A DNA stretch of 64,000 nt from the NCBI GenBank assembly GCA_037176845.1, contig JAYKXP010000002.1, positions 620,001 through 684,000 on the forward strand, read 5' to 3'. Positions 1 to 10,998 of the stretch are shown here, in pieces. The notes under the pieces were generated by a model. The model did no database searches. It saw only the letters and a list, made by a program, of their open reading frames with translations, and was not told where the DNA came from. Position 1 is the first letter of the stretch; the number at the start of each line of letters is the position of its first letter. Made by a program: the position numbers and the translations under genes. This stretch comes from Paramarasmius palmivorus. Lineage: Eukaryota > Basidiomycota > Agaricomycetes > Agaricales > Marasmiaceae.

Positions 1-99
1 TCTGAACCTGATTGTAAAAAGTCCTTTGCACGTCCGGATCAACTAACTAGACATATGAATGTGCACAAGAAGAAGGCGGCTAGCAACAAAACGGGGTAG
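1..99 (+). CDS. C2H2 zinc-finger protein, C-terminal fragment
   Basis: The reading frame is open from the first base of the window to TAG at 97-99, giving 32 residues. It contains the second half of a C2H2 finger: one cysteine, then the spaced F and L of the finger core, then His-x3-His (RHMNVH), followed by a basic tail (KKKAASNK). The first cysteine of the pair lies outside the window. This is probably the last finger of a DNA-binding transcription factor. The rest of the gene is upstream of the window, so family and targets cannot be named. Confidence 0.7.
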   Translation, partial: SEPDCKKSFARPDQLTRHMNVHKKKAASNKTG

Positions 100-286
100 C
101 ATCATTGTAAAGAGTACGAGTAAGAAGGACGCTGCTGCGATCACTGTCGATGTTGTACGTGTATTTGATCTAGGTGTAACTGAATGTTTAGAAGATGTAC
201 ATGACATTCTTGCTTGCTAGTATTACAGAGGGTCCTACTTAAGTAGAAGAATACGTGAAAGAAAGATTCCATCTAACCAAATACAC

Positions 287-292
287 AATAAA
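287..292 (+). terminator. possible poly(A) signal of the C2H2 gene
   Basis: AATAAA lies about 190 bp after the stop of the zinc-finger gene and 22 bp before the stop of the convergent gene on the other strand. Fungal poly(A) signals are loose, so this is only a plausible site. Confidence 0.3.
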
Positions 293-313
293 GTTGTAAA
301 AGAAAGGAAATTG

Positions 314-1254
314 CTAGAACTCTGCTAACCGTGGCTCCGGGGGCTGTTGTTCGTCCTCAATGGGCAGTGAGAAATGAACAACTTCGGACTTTAGCTGTCC
401 AGGTGGAGATGTTGGTGTCATCGGGATTGGGATAGCAACAGGATTCGAGGGGGCCGCAAGGCCAGTGGTGGGCTTTGTTAAGATCACTTTCCCTGTACAT
501 TCCAGTTAGCCCCCACAGATTCTTGAATGTTTAAGCCTAAAAAGACCGCACCTAATCTCTTCATCGTGTCATATCCTTTGACCCTGACCTTGTCATACGC
601 AGGGCTGACAGTCGCACCTTCATCAAACACAACATAGTCCACACGCCATTCTCGTGTGAATCCCTCTTCAATTTGCCAAGGCGCATCTGGGAGTACTTCA
701 TCTACCCATCTACAGTGTCGCAATACTTCGCATCTTTCCACATGGGGGACCGTGGTGGGGTATCCGTACGAGTCGCATAATTCATCAGCAAATACTCCGA
801 CAATAAGGTGAACAGACGGGAACGAGAGTTTGGCCTGTCGGAGCTGGAGCGCGTGGCTGGGGAACGAGATAACCATCAAGTTAATATATATGTATAGGTA
901 TGGAGTAAGAAGTGTGAAAACGCACCCAGCGTTAAACCCATCATAAATTCCGTCCACATAAATCCGCTTAGTTCTGTGTTGATCTGTACTGAGGCTCTGC
1001 CGTCTAGACTTGATAGTGCCGTTTCCCGTATGTATAGGTGTTGAGATTCCGAGAGCGGTACGGGTGTTATTTTGTATTTCCTGAGCGGTCAGGCGTACTG
1101 TTGCAAACTTCTCTTGGGCTTCTTGTGTAGGCGGCGGTTCGGTTATGGTTCCCGGAAGCATGTCTGCGATGCTGGAATCCAAAGAACGGTGCCCAGGGTC
1201 TGATATGACATCGTAGTCAGAGAGGTCGTCGCTCAGAACAGATGACGCGTCCAT
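314..1254 (-). CDS. choline-phosphate cytidylyltransferase-like protein with degenerate active site
   Basis: Three exons on the minus strand (926-1254, 552-856, 314-492; introns of 69 and 59 nt with GT-AG ends) give 270 residues. The middle follows the CTP:phosphocholine cytidylyltransferase (CCT/Pct1) fold: RIYVDGIYDG at the start, then HALQLRQAK, LIVGVFADELC, HVERCEVLRHCRWVDEV and DAPW. This family makes CDP-choline for phosphatidylcholine. The catalytic HxGH motif, however, reads NAGH, with Asn for the first His. The C-terminal RTxGISTS nucleotide-binding motif is replaced by LTKPTTGL, and the Lys of the FKG loop is not visible (SYGYP). The protein stops soon after, without the amphipathic membrane helix of typical CCTs. 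The N-terminus (MDASSVLSDD) is acidic and Ser-rich. It is a CCT homologue by sequence; loss of activity is inference. Confidence 0.8.
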
Positions 1255-1644
1255 GGGGATGGTAGATGTAAAGAAGGAAGCAGAGTAACGAGATCCAGTG
1301 ACGAGGGCCTCATGCAGATAAGGTAAGCCTGGAGCATGACCATCATCTATAGAACGAGTAAGTTAATATTCTTTCCTGTTTTTAGCCAGTAAAATACATG
1401 GTCTATAGAGAAGATTGACTTGCCAGGGAGTTAAAGAGTTGAATTCCTAGTGGTCTGGTGGTAGTAGGAAGGCAAGCATTGAGGCCAACTTTCTGTTTGG
1501 CGACGCAGCCGGAAAAACTGGCGGGCCGGCATTTCCACTTTTCAGGGAATTTGCCGCTTTTCTCGACTTCGACATCAGCGGTACGGATGCCCGTCGAGAT
1601 ACCCTGCTTTTGCATCGTCTTCGACGTCGCCCACCATCATCGAC
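1255..1644. promoter_or_regulatory. divergent intergenic region between CCT-like and aldolase genes
   Basis: The two start codons (1254 minus, 1645 plus) face away from each other across 390 bp, so both promoters must lie here. Open frames inside it on both strands are short, overlapping and without family motifs. No clear TATA box was seen. Confidence 0.4.
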
Positions 1645-2701
1645 ATGCCCAAAGCACCTCCTTCTGGCGTTTATGTGCCCGCTGTACTCTTCCATCAAGA
1701 TAACGAAGAGATCGATATACCTGCAACAAAGGCACATTACCTACGTCTGGCCCAGGTAGATTATCCGAGTGCTTGTTGTATACATTTGAACTACTCTTGC
1801 TAATGTTCAAGGTTTAGGGTGGTGTCACCGGGATTCTAGTCCAAGGAAGCAACGGAGAGGCTCAGTTTCTCTCACACGAAGAACGTAGATTGGCAATTCG
1901 TTTAGCACGAACGACCCTGGACGAGAACAGCTTCCCAAATGTCTTGGTCATTGCTGGAACTGGTGCTCAGTCTACCAAGGAGACCATTAAGCTCTGCATC
2001 GATGCGAAGGAAGCAGGTGCTTCTCATGTCCTTGTTCTCACACCTTCGACGTGGCCTCCTCAGATGAGCGTCGATAACATTATCAATTTCCACATTGAGG
2101 TAGGTTATTCCTGAATTGAAAACTGCAAGTATGGCTTTGACCCCTGATCTAGGTCGCTGATGCATCTCCCCTTCCCTACATGGTCTACAATTTCCCAGTC
2201 GTAACCGCTGGTATTGACCTCGATTCAGATACCATCGCTACCTTAGCGGCCCACCCGAATATTGTCGGTACCAAACTTTCTTGCGGTAACATCGGAAAGC
2301 TTCACCGACTTGCCTCTAAATTCCATTCATCCGAGTTTGCCGTATTCGCAGGCCGCAGTGACTTTTTTGTTCACGGGCTACTCTCAGGTAGCGCAGGTAC
2401 GATCGCCGCTACCGTCAACATTCTTCCCAAGATACACACGAAGATTCTTCGGCTGGTTAAAGATGGTAAAATCACGGAGGCTATGGAACTGCAGGCGAAA
2501 TTAGGTCACGGTGACTGGGCAGTTCAGAAGATCGGTGGTATCGGGGGTGTCAAGGCAATTGTATCACAAAATTTTGGGTATGGACGGAATGTGGTTCGTA
2601 AACCACTCAAGGCAGTCAGCAGTGACAGTCTGAAGAATAACAAATATTATGATACCATACTGGAACTCGTTGCACTAGAAAAGTCTACATATCTCGACTA
2701 G
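1645..2701 (+). CDS. DapA-family aldolase (dihydrodipicolinate synthase / 4-hydroxy-2-oxoglutarate aldolase type)
   Basis: Three exons (1645-1755, 1818-2099, 2153-2701) code for 313 residues, the usual length of the family. These class I enzymes form a Schiff base with a pyruvate-type substrate in a (beta/alpha)8 barrel. Visible landmarks are the substrate-binding loop GSNGEA (family GxxGE), the catalytic Tyr in YMVYNFP and the Schiff-base Lys in VGTKLSCGN. The C-terminal region with GGIGGVKAIVSQNFGYG is also typical. Fungi make lysine by the aminoadipate route, so true dihydrodipicolinate synthase is not expected. A catabolic role, such as 4-hydroxy-2-oxoglutarate or 2-keto-3-deoxy sugar acid cleavage, is more likely, but the substrate cannot be read from sequence. 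The gene converges on the monooxygenase, with 82 bp between stops. Confidence 0.85.
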
Positions 2702-2783
2702 GCATGGAAAGTACATAGCGAAGTGATATTGATACACCCCATCCGAATCCAAAAGCCACGAAAAAAAAATCATATACAGTCGT

Positions 2784-4930
2784 TCACCTGGTCTGAGAAC
2801 CGTTGAGGATTCTATCAAAATACTGCATCAACCCCTTGTCATCCTTCAGGACGCCTCCGAGAATACCATCAGGTCGGATGACGATCACGTCGCATTGGTT
2901 TTCGAGGTCGTAGGTGGCGTATGCATACTCCTCCGCATCCTCGAAGATAAAATCCGGATCTTGACTACCGGGTGGTAGAATTTCGCCATCGCGAACTATG
3001 ACCGCCGACCGAATGACGTCCTCTGGATATGAAGCCAGTAAGGCCAAAGTGGCAGTACAACGTTCGATGTCGGAGCTGAACAGAACGACTACATGATGTG
3101 TTCCATTCAGGACGTCCGTCAGTCGATGAGGATCTGTCCGGGGCCTGGACGTAGGAAACTTTGCATGCAGTAATCGCAAACCAGAAACATCAGGCGCTCT
3201 GTCTCCGGCCCTCACAGTCATGTCACCATCCGTTCTGCCATAAGAATCAATCGGATTGACGTCCTTAACGTCTTGCAGATGGCTATCCTCTATACTTTGA
3301 TCGACTACGATGGAACTCCAACGGCAGTTTATGCCAAGTTGTAGTAAATTGCCTTCTCGTCTCCAACCAGATGGCTTGGCCTGACCGCGAAGGTTTTTAT
3401 TCAGGAGATTTGTTGTTTGACTAAGCATCTCCTTTATGACAGGTAAACGCTCTTCGCCATAGGTGGCCAGGAGCGACGGGGAAGCAAGACCGTGGTGAAC
3501 GAGCGCTAATCTCCAGCCTAGGCTGAAGGAATCCTGGATACCTGTATTCATTCCCTACGCAGCAGACGTTCAGCCGCCGCGCGCCACACGAGTCATTGGT
3601 TATTTTGATACTTACTTGCGCTCCGGTAAAACTGTGAACATGTGCAGAGTCTATTGTAGGTCGATCAGTGATGTCCGAGGGGGTCGAGGATTCCAATTTA
3701 CCTCCCACCAAATGCACCCTTCCCGTACCCATCGTGTCGACCATGCGAATATTGGGACTTAATTGTATTGTGAATTATCAGAGACGTGGGACGAAGCGAA
3801 GATGGAAGGAAATGAACTGACCGATAAGTCGAAATCCAAGGCAGGGCACCAAACCTAAGCTCTGGCGCCGACAGCTTCTCGGCTAAAAACCGCTGTAATA
3901 AACCCTCAGTGGATATGAAGCCCTCGCGGTCAACGTCTTGTCCGGATATGATGAAATTGAACAGTGGTGGCGTCTCCGTAGGTCGTAAACTTATGCTAAG
4001 CATTTTCTAGTAAGCATCTAGACCGGGGCAAAAGAAGGCAAAAACCTACAGCGTTGTCGCGGCATCTCCCCACATATGCCAGAACTAAATGCCCCAAGTT
4101 AAAGCTTTTTCATCAGACAACGCGAGCCGAGCATACCTGATGATCAAGACCTTCGATAATGACATCTCCGACACAAATATTGTCGACATTGCTGGTCTCT
4201 CCGGTGAACGGTATACCCAGCTGCTTCCGGATAATTCCCCTCGCACCATCGGCACCGATTACCCAGGAGTAGTCGATGTTCTCCGTAACACCATTCTTCA
4301 GGATCTTCGTGCTGACATAGTCTGCATGTTGGGTCAACGTGACCAGCTCCGTTCCAAGCTCGACTGTTACGCCGTATGCCTCCTCAAGCTCATTGCGCAG
4401 AATCCTCTCGAGGTTATTTTGGCCCAGGCACATTATATTTGGCTGTTTAAAGCATTAGCGTGCGTAGGCAAATTCTTCGGAGAGCCACTGACATAGGGAA
4501 TGCTAGATGTTGATTCAGTGTATGGTGTAATTTCAAAAATCTTTCCAGAATGTAATCCTCCATGAAGGTCGTGCATCTTCAGCATTGGTGTTGGTATCGC
4601 TTCTCCCATTATTTTGTCGATGACGCCGAGAGCCTTCAGAAGCTCTTGCGATCGCGGCTACCCATTACATTGAGCTCAGACTTTGTGTCGGACACTAAAA
4701 ACAACGCACTGTGATTCCAGCACCACGCTGTCCAATCCTATGTGTTGGAGACTTCTCAATTATCCGAACTCTCATGTTATTTCGAGTGAGCGATAGTGCT
4801 GCCATCAGTCCGGAAGGACCCGCACCGACCTAGTAAACTCGTCATAATCGTGCTCATAAGAAACGAATGAACAGATGCTTACCACCAGCACTTCGGGCCT
4901 CGCAGATGTACTAGATGTAGGCACGACCAT
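2784..4930 (-). CDS. FAD-dependent aromatic monooxygenase (phenol hydroxylase / PheA-TfdB family)
   Basis: Nine exons (4883-4930, 4710-4829, 4493-4657, 4137-4442, 4050-4084, 3822-3995, 3702-3757, 3616-3650, 2784-3554) give 569 residues. The N-terminus carries the Rossmann FAD motif VVGAGPSGLMAAL. The second FAD/NAD(P)H motif is VIGADGARGIIRKQLG, and the GD motif is LVGDSAHVHSFTGAQGMN, which is split by two introns. The last about 170 residues form the thioredoxin-like C-terminal domain of phenol hydroxylases (RAGDRAPDV...), here without an obvious CxxC. Such enzymes hydroxylate phenolic or polyketide substrates using NAD(P)H and O2. The substrate is unknown. The 35-nt exons and alternative in-frame AGs make the splice choices at 3995 and 3757 the least certain. 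Confidence 0.85.
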
Positions 4931-5450
4931 AGTCACGAAAGTTTGTGGTTGATGATTCCTTCCAAGTGGTAAATATTAAGTATGTGAAGCTATGGAAAGA
5001 GTTAGGTTCTGTTCTGCTACATAAAGCACGGCGGACTCACCCAAAGTGTTACTGTAGAGACCAAATATCGCGGTCGTCAAGAAAAGCAGTCAGGTAACGT
5101 ATCGCACAATGCGATGTCGCTGCCTATGATGATGGGGTAATGGTCGTCGTCACCTGTGTTGGGCTCGACTGTCACGACGTGGTCCTAGGCCTACGATGCT
5201 TGCCGAGAGGTTCAGTTTGAGGAGAGACCAAGGAGAGACCGTGTCTGGAACAGTCTAGCCGCGTTGCTTGCTGATTTATAGGAATGCAACCTCGCGTCTG
5301 GGAGTACGCGACCTCGGATCCAATGTGGAACAGTGTGTCAGCTCGGTATTTCGGCTTCTGTAAAAGGTGGTCCCGTAAACTTTGAAGCGGGGGACGAGGA
5401 GTATAGACGTTGCCCAGATATCAATGGCAGGTATGTACCGGGGTGACCAA

Positions 5451-5462
5451 GGGTGATCACCC
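5451..5462. repeat. 12-bp perfect palindrome GGGTGATCACCC
   Basis: A perfect inverted repeat lies about 520 bp upstream of the monooxygenase start, preceded by a related GGGTGACC at 5440. Dyad sites of this kind can bind dimeric regulators, but no factor is known for it. Confidence 0.3.
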
Positions 5463-6908
5463 TTTTAATAGCCGCCGGACGGGTGATGGACAGGTGAAGA
5501 TCGTTCCTCAACCTCGGTTGTATTGCAAGCTTTTACTTCCGTTCAAGAGCCTTGTGTGCGGGTTTGAGGAGCTACAAATAACATGCGGATTTGTTGGAAG
5601 ATTCCTACGAACCCTCTGGAACATCTATACGTAAATTCTCTCAAGATCTTGAAGCCACAATAACACACCAATCCATAGATGAAGGAGATATCAGTTAGCA
5701 AGACGTGCACGCGGTAAAATTCAAGGCACAATTTACCGCACCTCTCTTTTGCCATCAGGATCTTCTTATCCACTTTGCTTTGATGGGTTACGTCGGGATT
5801 CCTACCCGGTCCACGAGCCCGATACTGCTGAAAGGTGAATGGCATGCCTCGTCAATGGCTAATGCGATAGCTACACGTGGTATGGATTCAATGAGGAATT
5901 AGGGATAGCTTCTGCTTTCGATCGTCATATGGCAGCTCGAGAACCCCCAGCCATTTAAGAGGAGGTTCGAAATTAACCGGAGTGCCCGATTTTGGCGCAG
6001 GGTTTCGCAGTCGTTTCGCAGGGGTAGTCGAGTGCGGGCCAAGAATTTCTCCGGAAAGCGAATTGCTAGAACGCCGTGGGCGCTCACAACTACGGAGATG
6101 GGTGTGACATTATAGTAGCTTCACGGGAAAGTAGCCATTTTCGCTGATGATTCCTGAATTTGGAGCGACACAAGGTTCTGATGGAAAGTTGTTGTATCCC
6201 TGCGGCTTCGAGTTGTATGGTCGTGACTTGGCCAGTCTGAACGGATCCGAAAATCGATGCGAAATTCTTGGTGAAGATATTATAGCCCTTTCGAAACAGA
6301 GAAAATGAATGAGTACTCGGTCATAAGAATGAGCGGTGTGAGTACACTCACCATGATTCCACACTTGACACCGGGAATAGCCTTCTACTGATGAATCAAG
6401 TATCCCGTCGATATACAATTGAGGATACGGAGAGCTCGGGATAGCGAGAACAGTTTCCCAACACGCGCAAAACCAGGAGCTCGGTCTATCATGGAGCATC
6501 TCTTCATGGGGGTCGTACGAGCTGGTCTGCTACGTAAATGTAAGCTACATCTTTGAGGACCATCGAAAAGATAGAAAGAACTTACCAGATATCCTCGATT
6601 TTGTCGCAGCAGATCCCCTTTGTCCGTACTAATCCCTCGGTAGAATCACCTCTTCCACCCGGCTTATGACATGATTCACAAGTTGAAGTTTCTCAACAAT
6701 TGACTGAGGTATGGTATCAACCCGATACGAACAATACGCAATGTTGGAAGCACCAAATGGAGGGGCTCGGGATTGTAGAGGTCGAAATCGAACCATAACG
6801 TTGAACACGAGATCATCGTCAGTCTCAGTCATCAACGTAGTAACCTCGCGTGTGTGCAGTGACCCACGAAAACTCCATTGACAAAGTCTGGGTTAACCAT
6901 AAGTTGCA

Positions 6909-6925
6909 ACATGTACTGTACATGT
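6909..6925. repeat. inverted repeat, 8-bp arms with 1-bp centre
   Basis: ACATGTAC-T-GTACATGT forms a perfect dyad in the non-coding stretch downstream of the ZDS1-like gene. The role is unknown. Confidence 0.3.
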
Positions 6926-7425
6926 ATCAGGAGAAAAAAAAACTAGAGAGAAAACAGTAGAGGTTAACCTACAAGTGACAGACCGAAAGGGGTCCAACTA
7001 CCGCGTATCCCCGCTTTTCATAAGATAAAATCAACTTCCTCGACCAGTGTTTTATGTAAGTGAAAAAAGAGACGAGACAAAAAGAGAGTTCGTTGGAGGT
7101 CCATAGTAGTTCGTGCAAAGCGAGTGAAGACGGAAGGAGATATAATACTAAGTACATGCATCGGGTCAGAAGGCGGATGTCGAAAAGCAAGTGGTGAGCT
7201 ATTGCAGGGATGAAGGAAAGGACGGGAAATATGCGAATAATCAATGCAAAATCCACGACAAATTGCAGTCTAGATGGCAAGGCGAACAGAGATTTGTGAC
7301 ATGAAGACGAACGAAGCGAGTTGGTCCATTTAGTGAAAAAAAGAATGCGGCTGACAGGGAAATACGATGAGCACGGTATTACGAGCAATATTACTTGATG
7401 AAGTATTGACTCACCATTTGGAAAG

Positions 7426-10354
7426 CTATCTTCTCCGTTGTTGTTGATACATTGCGAGTGGCATGTCTTCTTCACCAACCGCCCCATTCGCCTCGTTACT
7501 TCTTGTCCGCCCTCGATGCGATGGTACAGCGGCACTCGCACTCGCGCCCTTCTTCAATCTCCCATTCGCCGAGGACGACTGAGAAGGCAGAGCCGTTGCA
7601 GACAATGATCTCCCTGGCCCACGATGTTGTTGCTTTCCATATCCGGCACCATCAATTCCACCGTTACCCGTCTGTTCGCCAAAGCTCTCTGCCGAACCAT
7701 TTGAATGATACACCAACCCTTGTTGTGGAGGTGGCGACCTTGATGTTCGATGCGGGGAGGAGCTCGGTGCCTGTGATCCAGGTGGAGGAGACTTTGTTGA
7801 AGGACTCGGAGACCACGCTTGTTGATCCACCGGCGGCATTGCGCCTGGAGGTAAACGTTGCTGTGGTTGCTGCTGAGTCTGTGCCATGTCCACAGAATAA
7901 TAAAAAGGACTTTCTTCTTGTTGCTGTTGCTGTACCAGTCGTGGCGGATTGCCTCCATACTGCTGTTGTTGTGGTTGTGGTTGGTATCCCCATGATTGTG
8001 GCTGAGGAGATCCTCTCTGCTGAGGTTGACCGTACCCATTGTACTCCTGCTCCATCGCCCGATGCTGCATGTCATACTGCGGCCCTCGTACTGCCATCTC
8101 TGCCCTTCTAGCCCCTTGCCCAGCAGGCGCCGCCTTCGTCAACGAGCCTCGTTTCGGAGAGCTCTCGCGCTTATTTCCACTATTAGTATTACTGTTACTA
8201 TAATTCCCGTTATGACGAGGTTCCGCCTGTTGTAATTGTTGTTGTTGTTGTTGCTGCTGCTGCTGCTGTTCCAGTCGTTCCTTCTCCAAGCTCCTCTGCT
8301 GTGCATCCATTGCCTCTCTCTCGTTCTCCGGAGTCACGGGACCATTCATCCCTGGTGCCTGCTGAGCTGGCTGTCCCTGCATCTGTTGTTGTACTTGCTG
8401 TTGTTGTTGCTGCTGCTGTCCCTGCGCCTTGTTGATAACACCCAGATACCAGAACATCAGGTTACTGATCAAGACCTGCTCATAGAGCGGACGTCTCGGA
8501 TTCGCCAGTTTGATATGACTTAGCCGATAGATCGCCCTCTCTACATGAAGCGGATATCTCGAATAGTTGTTGATGATACCACCACCAGGTGCAGGTGCAC
8601 CGAAGCCAGGCGAGCCGGGTGTAGGTGGCTGGGCGCCTTTACTTGATTTGTTGGCACCGAACATGGCTGCCGCCGTTTCTCTACCGTGAGCATGCGTGTC
8701 GTGACCGTGCGAGGAAGAGGAAGAGCTCTCTTTAGATGATTTTTTGGAGAAGAGCGAACCGAAAAACCCAGATTCTTTTTCTTTCTCCTTCTCTTTCTCC
8801 TTCTCCTTGGGCTCCTGGGTCTGTTGGGCAGGGTCCTTGTCCTTGTCCTTGTCCTTATCTTTGGCGTGCCGTTTGCTACTCTTGTCAGAGCCCCATTTTC
8901 CAAAGAGCCCCTTCTTATCCTTCTCCTTTCGTGTTGGTGGTAGTTGTTGTGGTGTAGGAGGTGTGTCTAGGAAGGAAGGCTGCGGTTGCGGTTGCTGCTG
9001 CTGAGGTGTTTGTTGTGGAGCTGTTTGAGCTGGCGGCTGCACTGCTGAGGCTGATGACGGACCAGGGGATGATGGAGAAGGCGTTCGTGATGTTTGCTGC
9101 GCGGGTTCGGTGGAAGATTGAGGTGATAGCAGGCGCTGGGGTTGGGGTGCATGTACGATAGGACCAAGTGCTTCCAATAGTGATGGCTGCACTTCAGGTT
9201 CAGGAAGTGTAGGAGATGTTGATGGTCTTGGAGCTTCCTGTACCTCGACTATTGGCGGTGGAGATGTGGTGCTCGGTATTGGGGGGGAAGTGGACGCCTG
9301 TGGCTCTTCCTCGTCATCACGAGCATAAGCGTCGTATATGAGAGCTTCGTCGAAAGAATCTTGTGAAGGTCGAGAAGTAGCATCAGAGGCTTCTGACATG
9401 GACTGTACCCGTTTATGAAGAAGTGGTTCTGAATGATCACCTTGATCACCCGAAGGCCGCTCAGGAACGCCAGCACGAGCAGAAGTACGGCGACGAGTAG
9501 CACCGAACCGATGGCCGTCGCCATCGCCGGGAAGACTCGGTTTTCGAATTTTCGTGCGCGCTGCGCGGCGAAGGATGAGACCAGGTGGTGGCACTATGAT
9601 AGGTGCATCCGCTTCGTCGCCCATTTCAGGAACACGGTCCATCTTTTCCAGAGCTGGCTGATACTTTAGAATCGAAGTAGTGCAGTAGAAACAGCTGCTC
9701 ACCTGTAGGCGATACGTTGAGACTAAGACTCCTTCTCAAAACACTCCTCAGCTTTGTAGGGTCATCACTCTCCGAGGCTTCTTCCGCTAGCTGCTCTAGC
9801 CGTTGCAGATCATTGATGGTAAGCTGTGGGCCTTGGTTATGATACAGAGTACTCCGATTCCTCCTTAATGGTACAATCTTCTCTTCCGTCTCCTCGACAC
9901 CGTCATTTTCTGTTGGTCGATACTGCCTGCTGAGCATAGACCGCTTCCTTCCCAGACCTGAGGAAGACATTGACGACAGCGAGCTGGATCTGCTGAGAGG
10001 CTGCGAGCCATCCGCAGGTGGTGGTGATCTTGCATGCTCTTTGAGAAAAGCACGAAACTCGGCTGGAGCAATCTCTGGATGAACGCTCGCTGGAACCCAA
10101 AAGAGATGGAAGGGGTCGTCTCTGTGAGAGCTTGAATCTGTGTGGCCGCTGCTGCTGGAGTCCTCATGCGATGATGACGAGCTAGAGTCGGTTTCTGTTG
10201 ATGACGGCGACGACCAGTAAGGATTTTGGGAGGTAGACTGGTTTGGGAGATCAGGGTCAATGGTGAGGGCTCCTGGGTTTATCGAGCGACGTCGAATGTC
10301 GCGGAGAGCTTCGACCTCGAGCTGAATTTCGTACTCTGAGGGGTTCATCGTCAT
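7426..10354 (-). CDS. ZDS1: Zds1/Zds2-like polarity and mitotic regulator
   Basis: Two exons (9703-10354 and 7426-9653) joined by a 49-nt intron give 959 residues. The N-terminal part has the Zds landmark FHLFWVPASVHPEIAPAEF, at about residue 80. Around residues 580-630 lies the Zds C-terminal domain (ERAIYRLSHIKLANPRRPL, then SNLMFWYLGV), which in yeast binds PP2A-Cdc55 and promotes Cdc14 release and polarised growth. The rest is low complexity: Ser/Pro-rich, Lys-Asp and Lys-Glu repeats, and glutamine tracts up to about 12 long. The acceptor at 9654 was chosen over an AG 4 nt upstream because only it keeps frame (SPTALEKMDRV). Many antisense open frames over this gene are shadows of the repeats. 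Confidence 0.85.
8236..8270 (-). repeat. CAG/CAA tract coding polyglutamine in ZDS1-like gene
   Basis: About twelve consecutive Gln codons, mixed CAA and CAG, are read on the minus strand. A second, shorter Gln tract lies at about 8385-8420. Such tracts vary in length between strains. Confidence 0.8.
8766..8868 (-). repeat. Lys-Glu and Lys-Asp dipeptide repeats in ZDS1-like gene
   Basis: Near-tandem hexanucleotides code for alternating KD (about 8836-8865) and KE (about 8776-8808) on the minus strand, separated by a Gln-rich spacer. This charged low-complexity segment sits just before the Zds C-terminal domain. Confidence 0.75.
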
Positions 10355-10539
10355 TGTCGACGTTGTTGAGAGAGCCGATATCGCTCGTTCTCGCTATGGC
10401 AGACGATGGCCAAGAGTCCAATTTTGGTCACGCTTCATCAATCACTCCGCTTTCTCACAGGAACTCGGCAAGAACCTTCCAGTATCATATGGGTATCCAA
10501 TACATAGCAGCTAGGTTACATGTTACAGCCTCTTACAAC

Positions 10540-10854
10540 CTATATTCTCATTGTGTTTCGGGCCAAATTCTCTCTACGAAGTTCTTCAATCACAGCCTGA
10601 AGAATACCGTCAATTTAATTAGGACTTTCATCAATGCTACTTGACCCACCGCCAGAGCTTCTGGGTTCACGCCACTTTCAATCAATCTCACACACGTTGT
10701 CAGCGTCTCCTTATCGAGTCCAGTATTCAATAGCTGCGACATTTCGTGCAAAACTGAGAATCTGAGCATCAGCAAAGGTTATAAGAAACCAGTGCTACTT
10801 ACTATCCAATGTTTGCTGCGCAGATGCAATTCGATCCGATTCCTGGGTCGGCAT
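10540..10854 (-). CDS. MZT1: mitotic-spindle organizing protein 1 (MOZART1)
   Basis: Three small exons (10803-10854, 10650-10753, 10540-10596) give a 70-residue protein, exactly the family size. The core matches MOZART1: [19 protein letters not shown], then [19 protein letters not shown], then [14 protein letters not shown]1 binds the N-termini of gamma-tubulin complex proteins and is needed to recruit and activate gamma-tubulin complexes at spindle pole bodies. The gene is easy to miss because no exon exceeds 104 nt. It lies head to head with TMA16. Confidence 0.92.
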
Positions 10855-10998
10855 GGTGTCTAGAGCCCTTTTGCAATTCGTTTCCCCAGTAACACAGAGG
10901 TTTGTGTCAGAAGATGGCGGCAGTGGCAACAGACTTTGAATCAACCACACTGTCGGCGGCCGTGGTTAGGGTTTATTTTCTTCTTCCATAACACCAAA
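10855..10998. promoter_or_regulatory. divergent promoter MZT1 / TMA16
   Basis: Only 144 bp separate the two start codons, so the genes probably share promoter elements. No TATA box is evident. Confidence 0.5.

Larger units (their letters stand above)
4931..7425. other. gene-poor stretch of 2.5 kb with no confident gene
   Basis: The first 500 bp must include the monooxygenase promoter, and the last 400 bp the 3' UTR of the ZDS1-like gene. In between, no frame shows a recognisable domain. On the minus strand there are gene-like fragments: an open frame at 6629-6832, another at about 6350-6530 ending in a good donor (GTGAGTGTAC, near 6350), a strong donor GTAAGTTC near 6587, and a 100-codon frame at 5543-5845 followed by a branch-point-like GCTAACTGA. 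I could not join these into a convincing protein. They may be a species-specific gene, a non-coding transcript or a decayed gene. No reverse transcriptase or transposase motif was seen. Confidence 0.4.

Noticed and set aside
1403..1737. Minus-strand open frames of 70-96 codons around the aldolase first exon
   Set aside because: They overlap the aldolase exon in antisense and the divergent promoter, and show no motif or splice support.
4931..7425. Transposon remnant in the gene-poor stretch
   Set aside because: No terminal repeats, target-site duplication, reverse transcriptase or transposase motif could be seen in any frame.
7452..9161. Several plus-strand open frames opposite the ZDS1-like gene
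   Set aside because: They are antisense readings of CAG, CCT and GAA repeats and contain runs of Leu, Val or Ser without any domain.
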